Positions 47,645 to 57,055 of a stretch of DNA of 64,000 nucleotides are shown piece by piece (within the stretch, counting starts at the first letter, position 1; every line of letters begins with the position of its first letter). A model generated the notes under the pieces. The model worked only from the letters and a program-made list of their open reading frames with translations. It was not told the DNA's origin and did no database searches. The translations under genes and the position numbers were made by a program. Source of the stretch: Cryptosporangium phraense (GTDB lineage Bacteria; Actinomycetota; Actinomycetes; Mycobacteriales; Cryptosporangiaceae); the NCBI RefSeq assembly GCF_006912135.1, contig NZ_VIRS01000027.1, forward strand, positions 33,395-97,394, in the 5' to 3' direction.

Positions 47645-48712
47645 CTAGTTGGACGGCACCTTGGTCGGGTTGGCAGCGATCCAGTCACCGACGGTGTCGT
47701 TCCGGATCGCGGCGAACAACGCCTTGGACTTCGCGGTATCCAGCTGCACAGCTGCGCCGGCCGACGTCCGCAGGCTCGCGCTGGTGTACGGAACGGTCGT
47801 GTACTGAACGTTGGCGGGCCGTAAGCCCTTGAGCGATACCGCGAGCTCGCGAAGACTTACGTTCTCGTCGATCGTCAGGGCGTCGGCCACGGTGCTCAGG
47901 AACCTGTCGAGCTTGAACGGGTTGGTCAGCATCCCGCCGTCGGTGACCTTCTGGATCAGTGCCTTGATCACCAGCTGCTGGTCGTGGATCCGGCCGAAGT
48001 CCCCGCCCGGGACCGAGTAGCGCTGCCGCATGAGGTCTTCGGCCTGGTCGCCGTCGAGCTTCTGGCAGCCCTTCTTGAAGACGTGCTGCGTATGGATCGA
48101 CCGCACCTCGTAGGGCAGGCACACGTTCACTCCACCGACGGCGTCGATCATCTTGTGCACGCTGGCGAAGTTCGCGATCGTCGCTCCATCGAACTGAACT
48201 CCAGTCAGACGTGTGAGCGTCAGGGCAGTAAGTGGCGACCCGCCGAAGGCAAAGGCAGCGTTAATCTTGTTCATCCCACCCCGCCAGTCCTCACCGGCCG
48301 CCGGTACGTAGACGTAGCTGTCGCGGGGTACAGAGATGACGTAAGCGTGGTCGAGGTTGCGACTGACGTGGACCAGCATTATGGTGTCCGACCGCTCGCC
48401 GATGGAACTGTAGGGGTCGTCCTCCGTTGCCCTCGAGTCTGAGCCGAGCAACAAAAGATTCAGCGGGCCTCTATCCCAGCGGGTATCATCTCTCGGTCCA
48501 GCTGCGGCGCCAAGAAGATCACCCTTCTTGACCTTGTTCTCGTAATGGCGAGTGAGGCCGTAGACGCTGACCACCAAACCGACCCCAAGAAGAGCGATGA
48601 GGGCAGTCAGGATGACGAGAGCCCTCTGCCATCCAGACATACGCAAGCGCCGACGGCTATGACCCCCATTTGGAGGTACCGAACCCTGATCCTGTGTCGC
48701 AGTTGTTGACAT
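47645..48712 (-). CDS. LytR-CpsA-Psr (LCP) family ligase, second copy
   Basis: A 355-residue LCP protein with the helix ALVILTALIALLGVGLVVSV and LCP motifs LNLLLLGSDSRATEDDPYSS, ERSDTIMLVHVS, VISVPRDSYVYVP, and LMRQRYSVPGGDFGRIHDQQ. Start ATG 48712. Similar layout to the gene at 46422, with which it is clearly paralogous. Oriented away from the polysaccharide genes; codons become less GC-rich toward its 5' end. Confidence 0.9.
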   Translation of the reverse strand: MSTTATQDQGSVPPNGGHSRRRLRMSGWQRALVILTALIALLGVGLVVSVYGLTRHYENKVKKGDLLGAAAGPRDDTRWDRGPLNLLLLGSDSRATEDDPYSSIGERSDTIMLVHVSRNLDHAYVISVPRDSYVYVPAAGEDWRGGMNKINAAFAFGGSPLTALTLTRLTGVQFDGATIANFASVHKMIDAVGGVNVCLPYEVRSIHTQHVFKKGCQKLDGDQAEDLMRQRYSVPGGDFGRIHDQQLVIKALIQKVTDGGMLTNPFKLDRFLSTVADALTIDENVSLRELAVSLKGLRPANVQYTTVPYTSASLRTSAGAAVQLDTAKSKALFAAIRNDTVGDWIAANPTKVPSN

Positions 48713-49358
48713 GAGGCGTCTCAATCCGACTCGGAAACACAGGGCATTCTCCAGGCTCAACGTAGCCGATCAGGCCAGGCAAGAGTGATGCTAATCATTG
48801 GCCGTCCAGGGCCAACCAGCCACCAAGCGGTTGAGGGGACGCTGCTCGTTCGTTTGAGCCTCGACTGCTAAGTGAGCTGCCGACCCCTAGGCGACTATAC
48901 GCAATCAGTCTCATCCTAAACACCGACGTTGCCAGCGTGTTTCATCACGAAGCCAATCGAATAACAGTGACATCACCCTTCGGCTTGCAGTCGCGACGCG
49001 TCCGCCGAGTGGACACCCGCACTCAACTAAAGCGGTGATCACCCTGCCAGTAGATGGCGTAACACGCATTGACCACCGTTTCGTGGTCAGGCGAAGCCGA
49101 CTTCGCGGATGGCCGTTGATGACTCAACTCCTTCGTGGGCTATCGTGGGCGGCCGTTACAGGTTGGGGGCCCGTGACGCAGCGACGGTGGGTAGGCGGTC
49201 AGCATCAAACAGCGACTCAAATCGGCCGGACAACGAGCGGATCACAGGGGGAGGCAGTGAGACACAGCCGAGACAATTCCTAGGCCAACGGTCATGACGA
49301 CAATCGAACACCAGACTGCATACCACGAGCTCTCTTCGCCTATCAGCGGAAGTGAAAA
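48713..49358. other. Intergenic region at the compositional boundary
   Basis: About 650 bases separate the divergent LCP gene and the polysaccharide cluster. The sequence is visibly less GC-rich than the chromosome to the left. A short open frame at 49035-49283 has no recognisable features. Promoters for both directions must lie here but no unambiguous box was identified. Confidence 0.4.
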
Positions 49359-50123
49359 GTGCCTGAACTGCTACGGATGGAATTCAATAACCTACCACTT
49401 CGGGCGTTCGCGCAACACATTCTGGACAGAGCGGACGCCGCAGAAAGAGCCGAGCTGGTCGCGACAGCTAATGTCGATCACATAGTGGAAATGCGCCGAA
49501 ATTCAGAGTTTAGATCTGCATACGAATTCGCGTCTATCAGGCTTCTGGACGGTGTTCCGATCGCCAAACTCGCGCAGTGGAAGTGGCGACAGGCGTCCCA
49601 TAAGGTCGCTGGTTCTGACCTCCTTCCGGCTGTAGCGGGCATAGCAGGTAAGCGCAGCCAGCGAATATATATTGTCGGTGGCATGTCGGCCGTGGCGGAG
49701 GCAGCGAAAGATCGGCTTGAAGATGCAAACCCCGGTCTGATCGTTCACGTCGACTCTCCTCCTCGCGGGTTCGATCAAAATAAAAGCTATCTAGAAGAAA
49801 TTGCCGCCCGAATACGCGCCGCCCAGGCCCGCATCATATTTGTATGCTTGGGGGCCCCTAAACAAGAACTATTCGTGTATAGAAACGCGGCGATTCTACC
49901 GCCCGGAATTTATGTCGGCGCGGGCGCGGCGGTGGACTTCGCCGCTGGCAACGTAACTCGCGCCCCACAGGGCATGCAGCGAGCGGGGCTTGAGTGGCTC
50001 TATCGGTTGGCTAAAGAACCCCGACGCCTTTCACACAGATACCTAGTAAGAAGTTGGTCGGCCATACCGCTGTTCGCACAAGAATTACGCGAAAGACGCG
50101 TGCCGCAGGCAGGGGCGGAATGA
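49359..50123 (+). CDS. WecG/TagA/CpsF family glycosyltransferase
   Basis: A 254-residue GT26 transferase that adds a sugar (often N-acetylmannosamine(-uronate)) to a lipid-linked acceptor. Family features: ATANVDHIVEMRRNSEFRSA, LLDGVPIAKLAQW, IYIVGGMSAVAEAAKDRLED, FVCLGAPKQELFVYRN, and GAGAAVDFAAGNVTRAPQGM with LEWLYRLAKEPRRLSHRYLV. GTG start; GGAAG upstream. First gene of the polysaccharide operon; ATGA overlap with the next. Confidence 0.9.
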   Translation: MPELLRMEFNNLPLRAFAQHILDRADAAERAELVATANVDHIVEMRRNSEFRSAYEFASIRLLDGVPIAKLAQWKWRQASHKVAGSDLLPAVAGIAGKRSQRIYIVGGMSAVAEAAKDRLEDANPGLIVHVDSPPRGFDQNKSYLEEIAARIRAAQARIIFVCLGAPKQELFVYRNAAILPPGIYVGAGAAVDFAAGNVTRAPQGMQRAGLEWLYRLAKEPRRLSHRYLVRSWSAIPLFAQELRERRVPQAGAE

Positions 50124-51169
50124 GCCCGGAAGCGAGAAATCGGCGCGGCCGGAGGCATCGACTGGTAGTACATTACGGCCCGGATACAGCAACAATTGGC
50201 GGGATGGCAACCGTTATTTCCCGCCTCACGGAAGCGCACGGTGCCACACCATCAATGGCCGAGGCTACATGGGCACCTAACGACAAGTTTCGGGGCTTCG
50301 CGCGGGTCCCGCGGCTATTAGCGAGACTCTCTCGCCTCAGATTTAAGAACGATGTTCTAGTGCACGTTCATCTATCTGAAGGTGGATCTCTCCTGCGAGA
50401 AGGAGCGATAGCGATGTACGCCAAAGCGATCGGATGCCGTACAGTGGGGACCTTACACGGTGCTGACTTCGCCTCGTCTTACAAGGCGCATCCGAATCTT
50501 GTTTCGCGTGTGTTAAGAAGTCTAGATCGTACCGCGGTGCTGGATCAGGAAACGGCTCGAATCTTGCGAGAAGCGGGATTCGAGAGCTTTACGGTTCGCA
50601 ATCCCGCCCCCAGGGCCCATGCGGCGACGGCGCCTCCGTCGCAAAGCGAATACCTGCTATTCGTCGGGGAGGTCGGTACGCGAAAGGGCGCCGACGTCCT
50701 GGCAGATGCATGGCCCGCGATACACGCTCGGTTTCCCGACTTACGCCTTCGCGTCCTTGGGCCACCAACTAGTTACGAATTACCCGAGCTACCGGGGATC
50801 GAAATGCACGGACCACAATCGTGGGCGAGCGCTCAGCGAATGATCAGTGAATGCCGACTCTTGGTCTTGCCGAGCAGGGCCGAGGTTTTGCCGATGGTAC
50901 TCCTCGAGGCTATGGCTGCTGGCCGGCCGTGGATTTCGACCTCAGTGGGTGGAGTACCACTGCTCGAAGAGACGCGAAGCGGTCTCATTATCAAGCCGGG
51001 CGACGCGATCGCACTATCAAACGGTTGTATTGCGCTACTGGAATCGAGCGCCTGTCTAGACCGGCTCGGCGAGGCTGGAGCGACCGCGGCTAAGGCAGCG
51101 TACTCGACGGATTCTGTGCTGGCGCGCTATCACGAGATCTATTGGACACCGGACTCTGTCAGGAGCTGA
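50120..51169 (+). CDS. Glycosyltransferase, GT4 family
   Basis: A 349-residue GT-B glycosyltransferase. The N-terminal domain carries HYGPDTATIGGMATVISRLT and VHVHLSEGGSLLREGA. The C-terminal nucleotide-sugar domain has LLFVGEVGTRKGADVLADAW and the EX7E region PSRAEVLPMVLLEAMAAGRP, then STSVGGVPLLEE. Start ATG 50120 overlaps the previous stop. Adds one sugar of the repeat unit; donor unknown. Confidence 0.88.
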   Translation: MSPEARNRRGRRHRLVVHYGPDTATIGGMATVISRLTEAHGATPSMAEATWAPNDKFRGFARVPRLLARLSRLRFKNDVLVHVHLSEGGSLLREGAIAMYAKAIGCRTVGTLHGADFASSYKAHPNLVSRVLRSLDRTAVLDQETARILREAGFESFTVRNPAPRAHAATAPPSQSEYLLFVGEVGTRKGADVLADAWPAIHARFPDLRLRVLGPPTSYELPELPGIEMHGPQSWASAQRMISECRLLVLPSRAEVLPMVLLEAMAAGRPWISTSVGGVPLLEETRSGLIIKPGDAIALSNGCIALLESSACLDRLGEAGATAAKAAYSTDSVLARYHEIYWTPDSVRS

Positions 51170-51205
51170 CGAGGCCTAACGGCCCATGGCTGAAGGAAGA
51201 AAACA

Positions 51206-52270
51206 ATGAAAGTCGGAATACTAATTAGCTCATGGCGCGGTGGGGGTGCCGAGTTTGTCGCGCGAACGTGGGCAGACAAACTGGTGGAACGTGGCATAGA
51301 GGTCGTTAGATATGACTACGCCGGCACGGGCGATATCCCTGGAATTCATGTGAAACACTTCCCGAGACGTAGTGCGCTGCAAAGCGCCCTAGCATTACCG
51401 GGGTGGCTACGAGCCTCCGCCTTGCAAGATGAGATCGATGTGATGCTATCGATGCTCACGTACTCAAACCTCGCGGCGCTTGTGGCGAAAGTGAGGGGGA
51501 TGAAGACGCCTCTCGTTATAAGCGAGCGGAATCTCGCAAGTACATTCCTACCGCTCGAAGGCAGATCAGGCAAGATCGAACTGCGCATTGCCGAGCGACT
51601 TTACCGCCGCACAGATCGTGCGATCGCGATCTCACACCCCGTCGCAGCCGAGTTGGTAAGCAGATTCTCGATTGCACGCGATCGGGTAGATGTGGTGCCG
51701 AATCCCGCACTTCCGGAGAACCCGAGACGGGTACCTCGCTCACCTAAGCTTCGTATCCTGGCAGTGGGCCGATTCGTAGAACAGAAGAGACCGCTGCTAT
51801 TCGTTGCTGCTCTCGCTGTGCTTAGCAAACGGGGCCACCCGGTATCTGGTGTTTTTGTCGGTTCTGGGCCTATGGCGCAAGAGATCGTCGGGCTGGCGGA
51901 AGACGTGGGCGTAGAGATCGAGCTGCTGGGATGGCGGGAGCCTTGGTGGCAGGCAATTGACTCAGCTTCATGCCTGCTACTCGCCAGCTCTGTGGAGGGT
52001 TTTGGGAACGTGCTCGTTGAAGCCGCTGCGTGCGGTATCCCTTCGGTCGCCGTCCCGAGTGCTTTGGGGGTCGCGGATGCCATTGTGCCAGGACTGAGCG
52101 GAATACTAGCCAGTGACGACTCGCCGGAAGCGCTGGCCGATGCTGTTCTAGCTGCAAGCAAACTCCCAATGCCGACTAGCCCAATTAATGCGTGGCTTCA
52201 GCGATTTAGTGTAGAGAATAGCCATCGAATTCTTCATGATACGCTATTGCGGGCCGCGTCCCGTGAGTAG
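51206..52270 (+). CDS. Glycosyltransferase, GT4 family
   Basis: A 354-residue GT-B enzyme. ISSWRGGGAEFVARTWADKL near the start; ILAVGRFVEQKRPLLFVAAL at the domain boundary; EX7E region ASSVEGFGNVLVEAAACGIP; ending in VAVPSALGVADAIVPGLSGI. ATG 51206 with GAAGGAAG upstream. Typical of glycosyltransferases that use UDP-sugars in exopolysaccharide synthesis. Confidence 0.9.
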   Translation: MKVGILISSWRGGGAEFVARTWADKLVERGIEVVRYDYAGTGDIPGIHVKHFPRRSALQSALALPGWLRASALQDEIDVMLSMLTYSNLAALVAKVRGMKTPLVISERNLASTFLPLEGRSGKIELRIAERLYRRTDRAIAISHPVAAELVSRFSIARDRVDVVPNPALPENPRRVPRSPKLRILAVGRFVEQKRPLLFVAALAVLSKRGHPVSGVFVGSGPMAQEIVGLAEDVGVEIELLGWREPWWQAIDSASCLLLASSVEGFGNVLVEAAACGIPSVAVPSALGVADAIVPGLSGILASDDSPEALADAVLAASKLPMPTSPINAWLQRFSVENSHRILHDTLLRAASRE

Positions 52271-53654
52271 AGAAGATCGCAATTCAGTGGCAGGGTGGCA
52301 ACCCGCGCGGAATAGAAAGTTCGCGCGTTCCGAGGTGCATCGAGCGTTCGGCCCGAATGAGAATGGCGGGCACCCGGAGACTGATGGGCTCGCCGGACGC
52401 GGAAGGTACATGCGCCTTGCCGTAGCATCTGCAATTGGTGCGGCACCCGGGTTCTTCTTGTCATTCGCGATCGCCGCGGTTGTCTCATCGGATGTGAGCG
52501 ATACCTTCTTCTTGGTTCTTGCAGTAACTCAGCTGCCTGCGACCGTCGCTGCAACAGTAGGTGAAAGCTACGCCACGAGGGTTACGCCGAGTCTAACTGC
52601 GGTAAACCGCGACGATGTACCCCGATGGGCTTTGAGTCTGCGCTATGGCGGATTGTGGCTGGTAGCCGTACCCGCGTGCCTAGTCCTCTCGATTTGGCTT
52701 GACGGTGGCACTTCCAATAACGTGCCGCTCCTTGCCAAGCTTGTTCTAGTGTTGCTCGTCCCGCTGAGTGCGACCGCTGGATGCGCAGCCGGAACTCAAG
52801 TGGTGACCGGTTCTCAGCTACTTTCAGTCAGTACTCAGGCCTTCCGGGGCGCTGGCGGCTTTGCCGGTCTTTGCCTAGGTCTATTCGCTAAGGACCACAT
52901 ACTGACCTACGTGGCATTCGGCATGTTCCTCGGGGAGCTCGGAAGACTGATCGCAAATGCCCAGAGCGGGCATAGTGGAGAGCAAATTGCGAGCGTTCCG
53001 GCCAGAACCCTGATTGCACGGAACACATTCGCTCACGTGCTAGCGATGGGGACCGCGAACGTAAGCCCCTTGACCGACCGGCTAGTTGCATCGCACGGCG
53101 GCGCGGGGGGCGTGACTGCTATCGAACTAGCTGACAAGGTCATCTTCGCCATCGTCACGCTCGTGTCCGCGGCCCTCCTTCCGGTCGCCACACGCGAGTG
53201 GTCGTGGAGGATCGCGTCCACCGACGATCGACCAAGCCAGCTCCGCAATGTCTGGAAGTCATGGCAAAGATATCGCCGTCGAGGTATCTACGCCGGCGGT
53301 GGGATATCCGCTCTCTTGGCTGCGGGAGCGATGGCCCCCATTCTCGGTTTGGTGTCACCACCCGGGGTTCCCGGCAAATTGGCGTGGATATGTATCGCGA
53401 TCGTCGGGCTGGGGGCAGGGTTCGCGACGACAGTGAACCTAGGAGCGCGGTTGATGGTACTTCTGGCCAAAACGTCGCTTCTGCCGATCTTTGGCGTCTG
53501 CAATGTCGTGGTGAATCTTGCTCTCGACGTGGCACTCTTCGCCATCCTTGGGGTCGCCGGCGTCGCGTTATCGAGCACAATCCTGCGCGCTTTTCAAGTC
53601 TTTTTGTATAGTGTGGTCCTACGCCACGAGTTGCGTGCGGGCTCTGACTCCTAG
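52263..53654 (+). CDS. Polysaccharide flippase-like membrane protein (MurJ/Wzx type)
   Basis: A 463-residue protein with about 13 hydrophobic segments (AVASAIGAAPGFFLSFAIAA; LVLVLLVPLSATAGCAA; IELADKVIFAIVTLVSAALL; VALFAILGVAGVALSSTILR), arranged as in MATE/MOP-superfamily lipid flippases. It would move the lipid-linked repeat unit across the membrane. GTG 52263 is preferred, overlapping the previous gene by eight bases; an ATG at 52236 would add nine residues. Confidence 0.78.
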   Translation: MSREDRNSVAGWQPARNRKFARSEVHRAFGPNENGGHPETDGLAGRGRYMRLAVASAIGAAPGFFLSFAIAAVVSSDVSDTFFLVLAVTQLPATVAATVGESYATRVTPSLTAVNRDDVPRWALSLRYGGLWLVAVPACLVLSIWLDGGTSNNVPLLAKLVLVLLVPLSATAGCAAGTQVVTGSQLLSVSTQAFRGAGGFAGLCLGLFAKDHILTYVAFGMFLGELGRLIANAQSGHSGEQIASVPARTLIARNTFAHVLAMGTANVSPLTDRLVASHGGAGGVTAIELADKVIFAIVTLVSAALLPVATREWSWRIASTDDRPSQLRNVWKSWQRYRRRGIYAGGGISALLAAGAMAPILGLVSPPGVPGKLAWICIAIVGLGAGFATTVNLGARLMVLLAKTSLLPIFGVCNVVVNLALDVALFAILGVAGVALSSTILRAFQVFLYSVVLRHELRAGSDS

Positions 53655-53695
53655 ATGGGGCGTCTAAGAGTAGGGGCAGGAGCGGGGATGGCCAA

Positions 53696-55183
53696 ATGAA
53701 GTCGATCGCCGCATGGTTTGCATCGGCGGGGGTCGCCGCTGCGGCCATCGGTACGCTGGCTGGGGTTGCGCCCATCTATGCCATCGCGGTTGCTGCTGCA
53801 GTCCTATTTGTCCCAACATTATTCCGGCCGAAGCTTCTCGTCCTCGCCGCGCTTCTTATGGTCTACGCCGCACGCGAAGTACCGCGGGCCACGGGTGTGG
53901 AGGTGTTCGGGTATCTGGATGAGTTGGCTGTGGTCCTCGTTGCGACGCTGCTTCCGCTACACAGGCTCGCTGGCGGCGAGCGGCTTAGAAGATACCCTGG
54001 GCTATTACCATTTTCGGCTTTCGTGGCAATTGGCCTACTAAGTGCCCACCTGAACGGCGTCGCGGCTAGTCTAGCGGTTCAAGGAGCATTTCTGGTCGTA
54101 AAAGGCGTCTTGTTTGGATACGCTCTTGCGCAGGTTGACTGGCGTCCTTCGGATCTGGCTATATTCGCTAAGGGCGGACTTGTGGTTGTCGTCGTGTCAT
54201 TGGTTACTGCGTTGATCAATATGGTGCTGCCGGCGCATTGGTACGCTTTGATGACCAACGGCCTTTTGCAACCTGACTATCGCGGCCCAGTGGCTTCTCT
54301 AATCGGGCCACTCCCGCACCCGGGCGACTTCGGTATTGTCATGAGCCTCCTGTCAATCGGACTGTTCGCTTGGGCCAAGGAAGTTCGGTCGAGCCCCTTG
54401 ATCTGGTTTGGCGTGGCCGTCACATCAGTCGCGGCTTTGCTAAGTTTCCGGCGAAAGTCGATTCTGGGGATAGTTGCTGCTGTGTCAACGCTGCAAACGC
54501 GAGTTTCCCGCGGTGCCGCAATTTCCCTCTTAGGTCTAGCGGGGCCGCTGTTGTTGTTTGCGCTATGGGGCACCGTATCGGATGTAATTAGCTACACTCG
54601 GCTCGAATATTCAGATCCAACGGCGGCTGCCCGAATTGTTCTGACCGTCGATTCGTGGCAAGTAGCGGTTCAGCATTTTCCCTTTGGAGCCGGATTCTCT
54701 CGATTTGGGACCGCGCTAGCCCGAGATCACTACAGTCCCGAGTATGTGAAGCTTGGCTATGAGTCGATTTGGGGACTTGGGAATACGCCCGATAGCAATC
54801 ATTTTCTCACCGACACTTCGTGGCCTGCGCTGCTCGGCGAGGCGGGCGTTTTCGGCGCAATTGCCTTTGTCTTAGGTCTTGCCTCGATCTTCCGCAGTGT
54901 CCGCGGCTTTCACACGAGCGCGTCGCCGGGGTTGCAGCGATGGTTAGGATTGACGGCGCTGGGTTGGTTTGTGCAGTTCATCGTTGAGTCTGCAGCCGCA
55001 CCGGTGTTCTCGGCAGCGCCGACAAACGTTCTACTTTTCGGAATCGTCGGCGTCCTCGTCGGACTAGACGCTGATCGCATGCCGGATGCGCGTGATGTGG
55101 TGCGGTGTTCGAGCGGAAGCAATGTTCGGGGCTATGGTGCAGGCGCCTCGGCATTCGTGGATAAGAGGAAATTATGGCATTAA
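53696..55183 (+). CDS. O-antigen ligase/polymerase-like membrane protein
   Basis: A 495-residue multispanning protein with about 11 helices. A large loop between late helices carries FPFGAGFSRFGTALARDHYS and GNTPDSNHFLTDTSWPALLG, in the position and style of Wzy/O-antigen ligase loops that hold the catalytic Arg and His. It probably polymerises the repeat unit. Ten-base overlap with the following Wzz/kinase gene. Confidence 0.8.
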   Translation: MKSIAAWFASAGVAAAAIGTLAGVAPIYAIAVAAAVLFVPTLFRPKLLVLAALLMVYAAREVPRATGVEVFGYLDELAVVLVATLLPLHRLAGGERLRRYPGLLPFSAFVAIGLLSAHLNGVAASLAVQGAFLVVKGVLFGYALAQVDWRPSDLAIFAKGGLVVVVVSLVTALINMVLPAHWYALMTNGLLQPDYRGPVASLIGPLPHPGDFGIVMSLLSIGLFAWAKEVRSSPLIWFGVAVTSVAALLSFRRKSILGIVAAVSTLQTRVSRGAAISLLGLAGPLLLFALWGTVSDVISYTRLEYSDPTAAARIVLTVDSWQVAVQHFPFGAGFSRFGTALARDHYSPEYVKLGYESIWGLGNTPDSNHFLTDTSWPALLGEAGVFGAIAFVLGLASIFRSVRGFHTSASPGLQRWLGLTALGWFVQFIVESAAAPVFSAAPTNVLLFGIVGVLVGLDADRMPDARDVVRCSSGSNVRGYGAGASAFVDKRKLWH

Positions 55184-56535
55184 CTCCGTACATTCACGCC
55201 TTCCGTCGGCAGTGGATCATGCTACTCCTCTCTGTCGTTCTTGGCGGCGGCGCCGCCGCGGCGCTTTCGTATATGCAGACGCCAATCTATCAGAGTGACA
55301 CCCGGTTGTTTGTGTCAACTAATGGTATTGGGTCAGACGGAAACCAGCTGAATCAAGGAAGCAACTTCACCCAACAGCGTGTGAAATCGTACGCGGATAT
55401 CGTGTCCAGTCCGGCCGTTCTTGGCCCGGTGGTCGCGAAGTTGGGTCTAGGCGAATCTGTCTCCGATCTGTCGAAGATGGTGTCGGCTACGGCCGCGCCG
55501 GACACCGTGATTCTTGAAATCGCCGTCAGAGATTCTTCTCCGAATCGTGCTCGCGACATCGCGAAGGCGGTAGGCGAACAATTCATCTCGTTGGTGGAAG
55601 ATATCGAAAGGCCGCCGAGTTCCGCTGTCTCGCCCGTGAAGATTTCCGTAGTGGAGGAAGCGGAGATCCCTCAGGGGCCCGTGGCGCCCAGAAAAAAGTT
55701 CAGTGTTAGTGTGGGTCTAGCGCTAGGTCTTGCGATCGGGGGCGGGATCGCAATCGCGCGCGACTCCTTCGATAAGACGGTTCGCTCTAGAGATGCTGCA
55801 GCGGATCTTACTGGTTCGCCGATATTGGGCGCGATCCCGCAGGACACAGCGATGCATTCGCATTCGCTACTATTGCCATCAGAACATCCGACGCTTGGTG
55901 CCGAGGCTTTCAAACGACTGCAGGCGAACATCCGCTTTCTGTCGGTCGATAGGAAGATCCGAAGCCTCGTTGTGACCGGCTCAGTTCCAGACGAGGGGAA
56001 AACCACGACCGCGGCGAACCTCGCGGTGGCGCTGGCGCAGGCGGGTGATCCCACGATTCTGGTGGATGGGGATCTTCGCAGGGGACGACTCTCGGACCTA
56101 TTCGCCTTATCGCGCGGAGTGGGATTGACGAGCGTGCTTCTCGGCGATGTCGCGGTAAGCGACGCCGCGCAGAGGTGGCGACATGACTTGCCGTTGCTTA
56201 TCCTGCCTTCAGGTCCGACCCCGCCAAACCCGGTCGAACTACTCGGGTCTACACGTCTTTCTGACACGGTAGACGCATTGGTAGATGATGGATTCACGGT
56301 GATCTTTGATTCGCCGCCGCTCGTTCCAGTAGTCGATGCTGCACTTCTAGCGCAGGCAACTGATGGGGCGTTGCTTGTCGTCCGCGTTGGCAAGACGCGA
56401 TCTGACCAGATCATTAGCTCGGTAGAAGCGTTGCGCGCGACGGGTAGCCAGATTCTAGGCGTCGTGGCAAACCGGGTACAGAGGGAGCCTGGGCATTCGT
56501 ACTACTCTGATGTGTACGGGGTCTCCGGGGCGTAG
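55174..56535 (+). CDS. Wzz chain-length regulator fused to tyrosine autokinase (BY-kinase)
   Basis: A 453-residue polysaccharide copolymerase. The Wzz part has two membrane helices (QWIMLLLSVVLGGGAAAALS and FSVSVGLALGLAIGGGIAIA). The kinase has Walker A GSVPDEGKTT (269-278), Walker A' ILVDGD (295-300) and Walker B VIFDSPP. The C-terminal Tyr cluster is small (Tyr443, Tyr444, Tyr448). Its phosphorylation cycle controls polymer length together with the polymerase encoded just upstream. Confidence 0.92.
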   Translation: MALTPYIHAFRRQWIMLLLSVVLGGGAAAALSYMQTPIYQSDTRLFVSTNGIGSDGNQLNQGSNFTQQRVKSYADIVSSPAVLGPVVAKLGLGESVSDLSKMVSATAAPDTVILEIAVRDSSPNRARDIAKAVGEQFISLVEDIERPPSSAVSPVKISVVEEAEIPQGPVAPRKKFSVSVGLALGLAIGGGIAIARDSFDKTVRSRDAAADLTGSPILGAIPQDTAMHSHSLLLPSEHPTLGAEAFKRLQANIRFLSVDRKIRSLVVTGSVPDEGKTTTAANLAVALAQAGDPTILVDGDLRRGRLSDLFALSRGVGLTSVLLGDVAVSDAAQRWRHDLPLLILPSGPTPPNPVELLGSTRLSDTVDALVDDGFTVIFDSPPLVPVVDAALLAQATDGALLVVRVGKTRSDQIISSVEALRATGSQILGVVANRVQREPGHSYYSDVYGVSGA

Positions 56536-57055
56536 TTGCCGGACGAGCTACGCGCCGCCCGGTGATGAATTGTGCGGTCTGCGTTTGCCTCCGGCAACCT
56601 CTAAATATGGCTGTCCCGCTGTTCGATTGCAGGCGCGGGTTCAACTGAACGATGTCCAGGGCCTGGTGGTCAAAAGACTCGGGCTGAAGATCCTTCTTGG
56701 CTGTGAAACGAGGCGTGACCACCTAACAGACCCCATTGACCGTTAGTGGCGAGTGACGTGATTGCTTCATCCGTTGCGGTTGCGGTGGCCGGCTCAGTGT
56801 TCTGGGGACGTGGGCTGACCAGGGCGGCCGTCCGCAGCGGCAACTCGCCGATCCGGCTGGCGCGCGAAATGCACCTGAACGGACGACGCCTAGTTCGCGC
56901 GCTTTTAACAAATGCGGCCTACGGTGAGTGGTAGGTCCGGCGGGGGGAGCTAGGCCGAGAAGGCTTAGGTGTCGGGCGCCATAGCTGTTACGCGACGTGG
57001 GGGTAGTTTAGGTGTCACGCGTAGGTGGGCGTGTGCTCATGCAGGCGGTTAGCTG
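56536..57055. other. Intergenic region within the polysaccharide cluster
   Basis: About 520 bases without a recognisable gene. A GTG-started 62-codon frame at 56746-56934 begins ASDVIASSVAVAVAGSVFWG, a possible membrane helix, but has no ribosome site and no known relatives. The gap suggests the sugar transferase gene has its own promoter or that something was lost here. Confidence 0.4.

Noticed and set aside
49035..49283. Possible 82-residue gene upstream of the polysaccharide cluster
   Set aside because: No ribosome site or recognisable features; lies in a probable divergent promoter region.
56510..56746. 78-codon frame overlapping the end of the tyrosine kinase gene
   Set aside because: Starts inside the kinase gene, no domain, no ribosome site.
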